A stretch of 18,510 nt of DNA from UBA1038 sp964481445. Lineage in GTDB: Bacteria > Bacillota > Clostridia > Christensenellales > Aristaeellaceae. The notes under the pieces were generated by a model, which searched no databases, was not told where the DNA came from, and saw only the letters and a list, made by a program, of their open reading frames with translations. This document shows positions 5,469 to 12,657 of this stretch, piece by piece (the first letter of the stretch is position 1; every line of letters starts with the position of its first letter). The translations under genes and the position numbers were made by a program. The stretch is taken from positions 1 through 18,510 of the forward strand of contig CAYZTQ010000037.1 in the NCBI GenBank assembly GCA_964481445.1, read 5' to 3'.

Positions 5469-5915
5469 ATGAAGATATCCACGAAGGGCCGTTACGCGCT
5501 GGCTGCGATGATCTGCCTTGCGAAAAAGGAGGGAGAGGGCGGTGTGGAGACCCTGCCGGCGCTGTCCGGGCGCCTCCAGCTTTCCAAGCAGTATCTGGAG
5601 CAGGTTTTCTCGCTGCTGCGGCGGGCGGAGCTTGTGCAGTCTGTCAAAGGGGCGCAGGGCGGCTACCGTCTGGGAAGGCCGAGCCGGGATATCAGCGCGC
5701 TTGATATCCTGACGGCGACGGAAAACGCGCTGTTTGAAAAGACGGACGAAACGGTCGCCCTCAGCGCACCGGGCATCGAGCGCGCGCTGGCGCAGGGGGT
5801 ATTCAGCCCGCTGGATCAATCGGTCTCATCGGCCCTCGGCGCTGTTTCGCTGCGCTCCCTCGCGGAAGAAGCGGGAAGGCCCGAAGACGGCGCGGGGTAC
5901 ATGTATGTGATCTGA
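5469..5915 (+). CDS. Rrf2-family regulator, CymR-like (no Fe-S cysteines)
   Basis: A 148-residue winged-helix regulator. The family start MKISTKGRYAL, the recognition region LQLSKQYLEQVFSLLRRAELV (about residues 36-56) and the wing GAQGGYRL (61-68) are clear. The only cysteine is Cys16; the three clustered cysteines that hold the Fe-S cluster in IscR (expected near residues 90-105) are absent. That places it with CymR-type members, which in Bacillus and Staphylococcus repress cysteine genes and use CysK as partner. Here cysteine synthase is the next gene, 106 bases on, with its own promoter and a matching candidate operator. The product is inferred to control its own gene and cysK. Start: ATG with AGGGGG upstream. 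Confidence 0.85.
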   Translation: MKISTKGRYALAAMICLAKKEGEGGVETLPALSGRLQLSKQYLEQVFSLLRRAELVQSVKGAQGGYRLGRPSRDISALDILTATENALFEKTDETVALSAPGIERALAQGVFSPLDQSVSSALGAVSLRSLAEEAGRPEDGAGYMYVI

Positions 5916-5935
5916 AAATTTTCGTTTTCGGATGA

Positions 5936-5963
5936 TTGACGGCAAATCAGCAGGGTATACTAT
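5936..5963 (+). promoter_or_regulatory. Predicted promoter of cysK
   Basis: The -35 box is TTGACG (5936-5941), the spacer is 16 bases, and the -10 box is TACTAT (5958-5963, 4 of 6). An overlapping TATACT fits the -10 consensus better but would leave only 14 bases of spacer. The start would be near 5970. Confidence 0.5.
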
Positions 5964-5973
5964 GGTGTCCTGA

Positions 5974-6000
5974 TAAAACATATATGCAAAGTATGTTTTA
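5974..6000. promoter_or_regulatory. Candidate Rrf2/CymR-type operator in the cysK leader
   Basis: A perfect 9-bp inverted repeat, TAAAACATA (5974-5982) and TATGTTTTA (5992-6000), with nine bases between. It sits just after the predicted start and before two ribosome sites (AAGGAG and AGGAG). There is no T run, so it is not a terminator. The same architecture recurs in front of the Rrf2 gene. Confidence 0.6.
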
Positions 6001-6021
6001 AGGAGCGAGAGGAGAAGAACC

Positions 6022-6960
6022 ATGGCTAAGATTTATCAGAACATGACAGAGTTGATCGGCAGGACGCCGCTTTTGCAGCTGAACAGATTCGCGGAGGAAC
6101 GCGGGGCAAAGGGGAATATCATCGCGAAGCTTGAGTATTTTAACCCGCTGGGTAGCGTGAAGGACAGGATTGCCTTCGCGATGATCGAGGCTGCTGAAAA
6201 ACAGGGGCTGCTGGACAGGGACACGGTAATTGTGGAGGCTACCAGCGGCAATACCGGCGTTGGCCTTGCCTTTGTGGCGGCCGCGAAGGGATATCATTTG
6301 ATCCTCACCATGCCCGAAACCATGAGCGTCGAGCGGCGCTTGCTGGTCGCCGCGCTGGGCGCCGAGGTGGTGCTGACCCCCGGCAGCGAGGGCATGAAGG
6401 GCTCCATCCGCCGCGCGCAGGAAATCGCGGCCAGCCACCCCAAGTCCTTCATGCCCCTGCAGTTTGAAAACCCGGCCAACCCCGCCATGCACCGCAGGAC
6501 GACGGCGATTGAGATTCTGAACGATACCGATGGAAGAGTCGATGCCTTTGTCGCGGGCGTGGGCACCGGCGGCACCCTGACGGGCGTGGCGCAGGCGCTG
6601 AAGGAAAAGCTGCCGGGCGTCAAAATCATCGCGGTCGAGCCCACCGGTTCGCCCGTGCTTTCCGGCGGCCAGCCCGGCCCGCACAAGATTCAGGGCATTG
6701 GCGCGGGCTTTGTGCCCAAGGTGATGGATATGAGCCTTGTGGATGAAATTATCCGCGTGGAAAACGAGGACGCCTTTGCCGCTTCCCGGCAGGCGGCCGA
6801 AAAGGAAGGGCTGCTGGTCGGCATTTCTTCGGGCGCCGCGCTGCATGCCGCGGCCGAGGTGGCCGCCCGCCCCGAATTTGCCGGCAAAAACATCGTCGTG
6901 CTGCTGCCCGATACCGGCGAGCGCTATCTTTCTACCGGGTTGTTTACCAAGGGCGAGTAA
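6022..6960 (+). CDS. cysK: Cysteine synthase A (O-acetylserine sulfhydrylase)
   Basis: This PLP enzyme makes L-cysteine from O-acetylserine and sulfide in the cytoplasm. The 312 residues are the usual length. It shows IGRTPLL (12-18), the PLP lysine Lys47 in NPLGSVKDR, the substrate loop TSGNTG (74-79), the phosphate-binding GTGGTLTG near residue 180, and the C-terminal DTGERYLST. The ATG has AGGAG seven bases upstream. It follows a CymR-like regulator, and in Bacillus and Staphylococcus CysK itself acts as the cysteine sensor by binding CymR. No cysE (serine acetyltransferase) lies in the window. Confidence 0.95.
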   Translation: MAKIYQNMTELIGRTPLLQLNRFAEERGAKGNIIAKLEYFNPLGSVKDRIAFAMIEAAEKQGLLDRDTVIVEATSGNTGVGLAFVAAAKGYHLILTMPETMSVERRLLVAALGAEVVLTPGSEGMKGSIRRAQEIAASHPKSFMPLQFENPANPAMHRRTTAIEILNDTDGRVDAFVAGVGTGGTLTGVAQALKEKLPGVKIIAVEPTGSPVLSGGQPGPHKIQGIGAGFVPKVMDMSLVDEIIRVENEDAFAASRQAAEKEGLLVGISSGAALHAAAEVAARPEFAGKNIVVLLPDTGERYLSTGLFTKGE

Positions 6961-6988
6961 TGCCCCTTATTCCCAATCAACCTACCTG

Positions 6989-7014
6989 AAGCGGGCCTGC
7001 TGCGGCCCGCTTTT
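6989..7014 (+). terminator. Terminator of cysK
   Basis: A nine-pair stem (AAGCGGGCC and its complement at 7004-7012) encloses a six-base loop and runs into a four-T tract (7011-7014). Confidence 0.85.
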
Positions 7015-7075
7015 GCGTTACGAGCTGACTGCTCTGCTCAAAACCAAGGCGGATGCTCATCAATTCTTCCTTTTC

Positions 7076-7105
7076 TTGTAACATCTCTTCATATTATGGT
7101 AGAAT
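7076..7105 (+). promoter_or_regulatory. Predicted promoter of the wall-precursor operon
   Basis: The -35 box is TTGTAA (7076-7081), the spacer is 18 bases, and the -10 box is TAGAAT (7100-7105). The start near 7112 puts the ATG at 7096 outside the transcript. This is the only promoter I can see for the genes from 7141 to 16275. Confidence 0.55.
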
Positions 7106-7140
7106 ACGATACCGCTTTTATGGAGCGGAGGGAGGCTTTT

Positions 7141-7617
7141 GTGCTCGGCTTATTCAGATGGCGCAGAACGCTCTACTCGGATGGGGAGATTGAGCTTTCG
7201 CTTTCGCCCGGCGGCTTTCTGGAATCGGGCGACGGGATACGGGACGGGTATACCTTTGATATCTGCCTGCCCGGCGAAAGAAAACCTGTCGGTTATATCA
7301 GCCTGCGCCTGGGAGAAAGCCCGCAGCTGTACTATCTGGGGCACATCGGCTACCGCATTCACGCGCAGCACCGCGGGCACGGTTACGCGGGCAGGGCGCT
7401 GAAGCTGCTGATCCCGCTGATGCGCAGCGAAGGGCTGCTGCACCCGGTCATCACGACGGATGTATCTAACACGGCTTCCAGAAAAACCTGCCTGAGAGCA
7501 GGCTGCCTTTTGGAGAGAATTGCCCCGGTGCCCGCCGAATACCGGGAAATCTGTTCCGGCTCGCTGTACAAGTGCCGGTATATCCTGTGTATACCGCCCG
7601 AGAGAGAAAGAGACTGA
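7141..7617 (+). CDS. GNAT-family N-acetyltransferase
   Basis: A 158-residue protein of the acetyl-CoA-dependent GNAT fold. Residues 68-90 carry the signature: strand GHIGYRI, then the pyrophosphate-binding loop QHRGHGYA (76-83) and helix GRALKLL. A later Asn-Thr-Ala-Ser (110-113) helix follows. The start is GTG at 7141 with GGAGGGAGG five bases upstream; the in-frame ATGs at 7096 and 7120 have no good ribosome site, and the first lies before the predicted transcript. The target, amine or ribosomal protein, is unknown. Its stop overlaps the next start by one base, so it is the first gene of the long operon. Confidence 0.8.
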   Translation: MLGLFRWRRTLYSDGEIELSLSPGGFLESGDGIRDGYTFDICLPGERKPVGYISLRLGESPQLYYLGHIGYRIHAQHRGHGYAGRALKLLIPLMRSEGLLHPVITTDVSNTASRKTCLRAGCLLERIAPVPAEYREICSGSLYKCRYILCIPPERERD

Positions 7618-8423
7618 TGCAAATAGAAATCCTTGGGATACCCTCGCACATCGAGCAGTACGGCGAGGGAAGGGAAGAAGTGCTGCTGCTGCACGGCTGG
7701 GGCAAGCCCGTGACGCTCAGGCGTCATCTGGAACCTCTGGCCAGGCTGCTGGCACAGGACGGCTACCATGTGACGGCGCTGGAATTCCCCGCCCACGGGC
7801 AGACCGGCAAGCCGCGCGCCGTGTGGGGCGTGCCCGAGTTCGCTGCCTGGGTCAAGGCGGCCATGGAGCAGCTGGAGCTCAAAAACGTGACGGCCGTGGC
7901 GCACAGCTTCGGCGGGCGGGTGGCCCTGTGGCTGGCGGCGCATGAACCAAAGCTGATCAGGCGGCTGGTTCTGACCGGCGCGGCCGGTCTCATCCGGGAG
8001 AAGACGCCGGAGGAAGAAAAGGCCGCGGCGCGCTATCACAGGCTGCAGGAACGCCTGTCGCGCCTGAAGACTCTGCCGCTGATCGGGCCGGGCGTCGAAA
8101 AGCTGCAAAGGGCGCTGCGCGACAAGCGCAGCTCTGCCGATTATCTGGACGCGGATGAGGACATCAAGCCGACCTTCGTCAGGATTGTCAGCCAGAACCT
8201 GCGACCCCTGCTGCCCAAAATCGCTCAGCCGGCCCTGCTTGTCTGGGGCGATCAGGATACCGCCACTCCGCTGTGGATGGGGCAGACCATGGAAAGGGAG
8301 ATGCAGGACGCCGCCCTCATTGTGTTTGAGGGGCACGGGCACTTTGCCTATCTGGAGGAACTGGGGCGTTTTGCCGCTCTTATCAAGGCTTTTATTAGGG
8401 AGGATATCAAACAGCGTGGCTGA
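7617..8423 (+). CDS. Alpha/beta hydrolase
   Basis: A 268-residue alpha/beta-hydrolase-fold protein, probably a serine esterase or amidase in the cytoplasm (no signal peptide). It shows the oxyanion HGWG (26-29), the nucleophile Ser97 in AHSFGG (Ala instead of the usual first Gly), the acid in WGDQD (Asp212 or Asp214), and the histidine in GHGHFAYLE (His242). The middle part (about 125-195) is a charged helical lid. The ATG at 7617 overlaps the previous stop (TGATG); a longer form from 7572 would run 45 bases into the GNAT gene and is less likely. It sits just before three wall-precursor ligases, so a wall-related substrate is possible but not shown. Confidence 0.85.
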   Translation: MQIEILGIPSHIEQYGEGREEVLLLHGWGKPVTLRRHLEPLARLLAQDGYHVTALEFPAHGQTGKPRAVWGVPEFAAWVKAAMEQLELKNVTAVAHSFGGRVALWLAAHEPKLIRRLVLTGAAGLIREKTPEEEKAAARYHRLQERLSRLKTLPLIGPGVEKLQRALRDKRSSADYLDADEDIKPTFVRIVSQNLRPLLPKIAQPALLVWGDQDTATPLWMGQTMEREMQDAALIVFEGHGHFAYLEELGRFAALIKAFIREDIKQRG

Positions 8424-10014
8424 AGAATTGTTGTACTGGCTGCTGTGGCTGTCGCCGGCTCTGGCGGCGATTCCGGCCGCCAAGGGGCTGATTCACATCT
8501 ATCAGCTTGAGAATTATCAGTTCGCGGGTTATTTTGCCTCGCTGAAACGGCGGTGGAAGCAGGAGATACTGCCCTTCGCCGCCCTCAGCGCCTTTTCTTT
8601 TCTGCTGTGCGTCGCGGCGGACGCTCTTTCGCGGAAGACCGGGCCATGGGTGCTGGCGTTGGCCGCTCTTCTGACCATTGCCGCGGGCCTTGCGGCCGGC
8701 AAACTGGTGCACAGCAGAACCAAGGCGCTCAAAAGCCTCAAATACACGTCGCGCGTCAAGCGTCTGGCGCTTGCCCTGACGCTGGTCATGCTGCTGCTGG
8801 CGGTACTGCTGCGCCGCCTTGTCCCTGTGATGGGGCTCAGCGCGCTGCTGCCGCTTTTCAGCTTTTTGTGGCTGGCGCTGGCCGCCCTGCTGGCCCTGCC
8901 GATGGAAGAGGGCATCAGGGGCCTGTACAAGCGGGACGCCATGCGCCAACTGGACAGCCAGAAGGGCCTTGTCCGCATCGGTATCACGGGCAGCTACGGC
9001 AAAACCTCCGTCAAGTTTTTTCTGGATACGCTCTTAAAGCAGCGCTACAGCGTGCTGGCCACGAGGGGCAGCTTCAACACCCCCATGGGCCTGACCCGCG
9101 TCATCCGCGAGGATATGCAGCCCAGCCACCGCATCCTGCTGGCTGAGATGGGGGCTCGACACCGGGGGGATATCCGGCAGCTCTGCCGCATGATCCGCCC
9201 GCAGATCGGTATCCTGACCGCGGTCGGCCCCCAGCATCTGGAGACCTTCGGCAGCATCGAGCGGGTGAAGGAGACCAAGTACGACCTGATCCGCGGCCTG
9301 CCGGAGGATGGCTTCGCCGTGTTCTATGACGACGGCGGCATTGTGAAGGAGCTGTACGACAAGACCATTTCGCCCGCCAAAGCGCTGGTCGGCCGCGTGG
9401 GCGACGACGCCTGGGCGGAGGATGTAATCAGCGGCTACGAGGGTTCCAGCTTCACGCTGTGCTTTAAGGACGGCACGCGCATCCCCTGCAGAACCGAGCT
9501 GATTGGAGAGCACAACATCGGAAACGTGCTGCTGGCTGCCGTGACGGCCCGGCATCTGGGCCTGACCGACACGCAGCTGAAGCGCGGCATCGCGGCGCTG
9601 GAGGCTGTGGAAGCGCGCATGAAGCCTGAGAAGCGGCCCGACGGCAGCCTCCTCATCAACAACGGATTCAATGCCAACCCGCAGAGCAGCCATGCTTCGC
9701 TGAAGCTGCTGGCCGGCTTCCCCGGGCGCAGGATTCTGGTGACCCCCGGTTATGTGGAGCTGGGCGCGCAGCAGGAGACCTTCCACCGCGCCTTTGGCGA
9801 AGCCATCGCAAAATCGGCGGATCTGGTGCTGCTGATCGGCGCCAAGCGCACGCAGCCCATCCGCGAGGGGCTATTGTCGGGCGGCTTCAGGGAAGACCGC
9901 ATCGAAACCTTCCAGAGCTTCGCCAAGGCACGGGCCTACCTCGATACCATCTGCGGCGAGGGCGATGTGGTGCTTTATGAGAATGACCTGCCCGACCAGT
10001 ACAGCGAGGGCTGA
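8416..10014 (+). CDS. murF: Membrane-anchored MurF-type Mur ligase
   Basis: From GTG 8416 the protein has 532 residues and overlaps the hydrolase gene by eight bases. About five membrane helices come first (near 4-23, 51-70, 77-95, 117-133, 142-162), then a Mur ligase: P-loop ITGSYGKTS (190-198), AEMGA (244-248), GPQHLETFG (271-279), GEHNIGN (364-370), and a C-terminal domain with FNANP (418-422). MurF adds D-Ala-D-Ala to the UDP-MurNAc tripeptide with ATP, and the D-Ala-D-Ala ligase gene follows directly. Normal MurF is soluble; the membrane part would keep the reaction near MraY. Odd point: the usual acidic residues before the FNANP motif are Asn415-Asn416. The ribosome site GGGAGG is 12 bases from the GTG, so the exact start is less sure. 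Confidence 0.85.
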   Translation: MAEELLYWLLWLSPALAAIPAAKGLIHIYQLENYQFAGYFASLKRRWKQEILPFAALSAFSFLLCVAADALSRKTGPWVLALAALLTIAAGLAAGKLVHSRTKALKSLKYTSRVKRLALALTLVMLLLAVLLRRLVPVMGLSALLPLFSFLWLALAALLALPMEEGIRGLYKRDAMRQLDSQKGLVRIGITGSYGKTSVKFFLDTLLKQRYSVLATRGSFNTPMGLTRVIREDMQPSHRILLAEMGARHRGDIRQLCRMIRPQIGILTAVGPQHLETFGSIERVKETKYDLIRGLPEDGFAVFYDDGGIVKELYDKTISPAKALVGRVGDDAWAEDVISGYEGSSFTLCFKDGTRIPCRTELIGEHNIGNVLLAAVTARHLGLTDTQLKRGIAALEAVEARMKPEKRPDGSLLINNGFNANPQSSHASLKLLAGFPGRRILVTPGYVELGAQQETFHRAFGEAIAKSADLVLLIGAKRTQPIREGLLSGGFREDRIETFQSFAKARAYLDTICGEGDVVLYENDLPDQYSEG

Positions 10015-10027
10015 GGAGGGACACGGC

Positions 10028-11245
10028 ATGAAGAAAATGCAGTTGGGCGTCGTTTTCGGCTCCCGCAGCTGCGAGCACGAGGTGAGCATCATCTCGGCCG
10101 TGCAGCTGATGAAATACGTCAGGGCCGACAGGTATGACCTGATTCCTGTCTACATCTCCCAGGAAGGGGCCTGGTATACGGGCGAGCCGCTGAAAGAGAT
10201 GAAAAACTACATTCCCAAATTCAACCCGAATATGCCGGGCGTGCGGCGCGTGCAGCCCGACCTGACGGCCAAATCCGGCGCGCTGCTGGGCTATAGCAGG
10301 GATGGGCTTTTCGGCGGCGGCCGGCGCGACATCGTGGCGCGGCTGGACTGCGTGATCCCCGTGATGCACGGCCTGCACGGAGAGGACGGCAGTTTGCAGG
10401 GCCTGTTTGAGCTGATGGATCTGCCCTATGCCTCTACCGGTATCGGCGGCAGCGCCATCGCGATGGACAAGATCATGATGAAGCAGTTTTTCCGCGGCTT
10501 CGGCTTCCCGGTGCTGGACGATATGCCTGTGCTGCGCAGCGCCTGGAGAAAGGACGCGGTCGAGCTGATCAAGGCCATCGAGCAACGGCTGCCCTATCCC
10601 GTGTTTGTGAAGCCCGCGACGCTCGGCTCTTCCATCGGCGTCAGCCGGGCGACCGATTTCAAGAGCCTGTCCGACGCGCTGGAGCTCGCTTTCTCCTTCG
10701 ACCGGCGCGTGCTGGTGGAGGAGGCGGTAAACCGCCCCATCGAGGTCAACTGTTCCGTGCTGGGCTACGATGACGAGGTTCGCCCCTCGGTGGTGGAGAT
10801 GCCCATCACAGACGGCACGCTGCTTGATTTCAGCATGAAATATACAAGAAGCGGCGGCAACAAGGGCATGGCCTCGCTCAGCCGCGTGGTGCCCGCCCCC
10901 ATCGGCGAAGCCATGACCAAAAGGATTCAGGAGCTTTCCTGCGATATTTTCCGGGCGCTGGACTGCAAGGGCGTTGTGCGCATCGACTATATGATCGACG
11001 CGATGAGCGACAGGCTGTCCATCACCGAGATCAACGCCATCCCGGGCTCGCTTGCTTTCTATCTGTGGAACCAGTCAGAGCCCGCCATCGACTACCCCGA
11101 GCTGATTGACCGCATGGTCGACAGCGCCATGCGCGCCTATGCCGAGAAATGCGAAAACGACGTGGCCTACCGCTCGGATATCCTGAAGCACGCTGTGCTC
11201 AGCGGGGCCAAGGGCGCCAAGGGGGCGAAAGGAGCCAAGGCATGA
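10028..11245 (+). CDS. ddl: D-alanine--D-alanine ligase
   Basis: An ATP-grasp enzyme joining two D-alanines for the preceding MurF-type ligase. The 405 residues are longer than usual for Ddl (about 305-370). Marks are CEHEVS (residues 15-20), MHGLHGEDGSLQG near 120, PVFVKPATLGSSIGVS near 195, the KYTRSGGNKG omega-loop region, RIDYMID, and EINAIPGSLAFYLW. It has the extra loops of the Ddl clade seen with large Clostridial wall operons. The ATG lies 14 bases after the murF stop with GAGGAGGG upstream; in-frame codons from 9965 are inside murF. The C-terminus ends in a four-fold Gly-Ala-Lys repeat that is probably not part of the enzyme core. The stop overlaps murC by four bases. Confidence 0.9.
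   Translation: MKKMQLGVVFGSRSCEHEVSIISAVQLMKYVRADRYDLIPVYISQEGAWYTGEPLKEMKNYIPKFNPNMPGVRRVQPDLTAKSGALLGYSRDGLFGGGRRDIVARLDCVIPVMHGLHGEDGSLQGLFELMDLPYASTGIGGSAIAMDKIMMKQFFRGFGFPVLDDMPVLRSAWRKDAVELIKAIEQRLPYPVFVKPATLGSSIGVSRATDFKSLSDALELAFSFDRRVLVEEAVNRPIEVNCSVLGYDDEVRPSVVEMPITDGTLLDFSMKYTRSGGNKGMASLSRVVPAPIGEAMTKRIQELSCDIFRALDCKGVVRIDYMIDAMSDRLSITEINAIPGSLAFYLWNQSEPAIDYPELIDRMVDSAMRAYAEKCENDVAYRSDILKHAVLSGAKGAKGAKGAKA
11204..11239 (+). repeat. Four tandem 9-base units encoding Gly-Ala-Lys at the Ddl C-terminus
   Basis: The unit GGG-GCC-AAG recurs four times with third-base changes, giving (Gly-Ala-Lys)x4 followed by Ala and the stop. The third and fourth units contain AAAGGAG (11228-11234), which is the ribosome site of murC seven bases before its ATG. 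Confidence 0.8.
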
Positions 11246-12657
11246 GCGAAGTTTCCGTGTTTGACTATCTGGGAAAGCGTCTGCATCTGGTCGGTATCGG
11301 CGGCTCCAGCATGTCGGGCCTCGCGCAGATGCTGGCGAGGGAGGGCTTTCTTGTCTCCGGCAGCGACTCGCAGGACGGCTACGCGCTGGAAAAGCTGCGC
11401 GCCCTCGGCATCCGCGTGCAGGTGGGGCATCACCCCGAGATGGTGCGCGGGGCTGATCTGCTGATCTACTCCGCCGCTATCGCAAAGGCAGACCCGGAGC
11501 GCGCCGAGGCGGAAGCGCTCGGCATCCCGCAGATGGAGCGGGCGGTGCTGCTGGGCCAATTGATGCAGGGCTACGAGAACACGGCCTGCGTCTGCGGCAC
11601 GCACGGCAAAACCACCCTGTCTTCCATGCTGGCGCAGATCCTGCTGGACGCGGGCAAGGACCCGACCGTGCACATCGGCGGCAGCCTTGACCGGCTGGGC
11701 GGCGGTTCCCGTCTTGGCGGCAGGGAATACTTTGTGGCGGAGGCCTGCGAGTTCAACCGCAGCTTTCTGCACATGCCGCCCACGCTGGTCCTGATGACCA
11801 ACATCGAGGCCGATCATCTTGATTGCTACCGTGACCTTGATGACATTGAGGCGGCTTTCGCGCAGTTCGTGTCGAAGCTGCCGGAAGGGGGCCTTTCCAT
11901 CGGCCTTGCGGACGATCCGCGCGTCATGCGCGTGATGAAAGGGAGCGGCAGGGCTTTCCAGAGCATTTCCCTGACGGGGGAGGCCGATTGGACGGCTCGG
12001 AACCTGCGCTACGACAGCACGGGACGCGCCCGCTTTGACGTTTATCTGCGTGGAGAGCCCGCCGGCCATATAGAGCTGCTGGTCGCGGGCGATTTTAACG
12101 CCCTGCACGCCCTGCACGCGGTGGCGGGCGCGGTCGCCCTCGGCTGCGATACGAGGGAAGCCTGCAAATCGCTGTGCGCCTTTGAAGGAGTGCACCGCCG
12201 CTTTGAATATACCGGCACCGTGAAAGGGATGCGCCTCTACCATGATTACGGGCACAATCCCGCCGAGATGCGCAGCGCCGTCGGCGTGGCCGCCATGCAG
12301 GGCAGGCGCGTGATCGCGGTGATGCAGCCGCACACCTATAGCCGGGTCAAGGGCCTGTTTCAGGATTTTCTGACCTGCACCGAAAAGGCCGATATCACGC
12401 TGGTCACCGATATCTTCGCCGCCCGCGAGATAGACCCCGGCGATATTCACAGCGGCATGCTGGTGGAAGGCATGAAGAAGGCGGGGCTTGAGGCCTACCT
12501 GACCCCGAGCTTTCAGGATACGGAGAACTGGCTGCTTGAAAACGGCCGCAGGGGCGATCTGGTGCTGACGATGGGCTGCGGCAACATCAACCTGCTCAAC
12601 GACCTGATGCAACGCCACTGGGATGAGGAAGAAACGAAGCTGGAGGGGAAACAGTGA
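11242..12657 (+). CDS. murC: UDP-N-acetylmuramate--L-alanine ligase
   Basis: MurC adds L-alanine to UDP-MurNAc, the first step of the stem peptide. The 471 residues show the N-terminal GIGGSSMSGLA (18-28), P-loop GTHGKTT (119-125), EACEFNRSFL (167-176), NIEADHLD (187-194), the HRRFEYTG region (318-325) and HDYGHNPAEM (334-343). The last differs from the common DDYAHHPTE by His for Asp and Asn for His, a variant I believe occurs in other Clostridia. The ATG overlaps the ddl stop by four bases (ATGA) with AAAGGAG upstream; a longer frame from 11149 lies inside ddl. Having MurC, MurF-type and Ddl together covers the L-Ala and D-Ala-D-Ala parts of the pathway. Confidence 0.93.
   Translation: MSEVSVFDYLGKRLHLVGIGGSSMSGLAQMLAREGFLVSGSDSQDGYALEKLRALGIRVQVGHHPEMVRGADLLIYSAAIAKADPERAEAEALGIPQMERAVLLGQLMQGYENTACVCGTHGKTTLSSMLAQILLDAGKDPTVHIGGSLDRLGGGSRLGGREYFVAEACEFNRSFLHMPPTLVLMTNIEADHLDCYRDLDDIEAAFAQFVSKLPEGGLSIGLADDPRVMRVMKGSGRAFQSISLTGEADWTARNLRYDSTGRARFDVYLRGEPAGHIELLVAGDFNALHALHAVAGAVALGCDTREACKSLCAFEGVHRRFEYTGTVKGMRLYHDYGHNPAEMRSAVGVAAMQGRRVIAVMQPHTYSRVKGLFQDFLTCTEKADITLVTDIFAAREIDPGDIHSGMLVEGMKKAGLEAYLTPSFQDTENWLLENGRRGDLVLTMGCGNINLLNDLMQRHWDEEETKLEGKQ

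Noticed and set aside
5956..5961. TATACT as the -10 box of cysK
   Set aside because: It leaves only 14 bases to TTGACG; TACTAT at 5958-5963 with a 16-base spacer is more workable.
5974..6000. Inverted repeat before cysK as a terminator or T-box
   Set aside because: It is AT-rich, has no T tract, and no T-box specifier or antiterminator sequence is visible. The shared spacing with the rrf2 site favours an operator.
7096..7140. Longer GNAT start at ATG 7096
   Set aside because: It overlaps the spacer of the predicted promoter and lacks a ribosome site; the GTG at 7141 follows GGAGGGAGG.
11167..12618. Open frame of 483 codons on the minus strand
   Set aside because: Antisense shadow of murC, with no recognisable domain, whereas murC shows all Mur ligase motifs.
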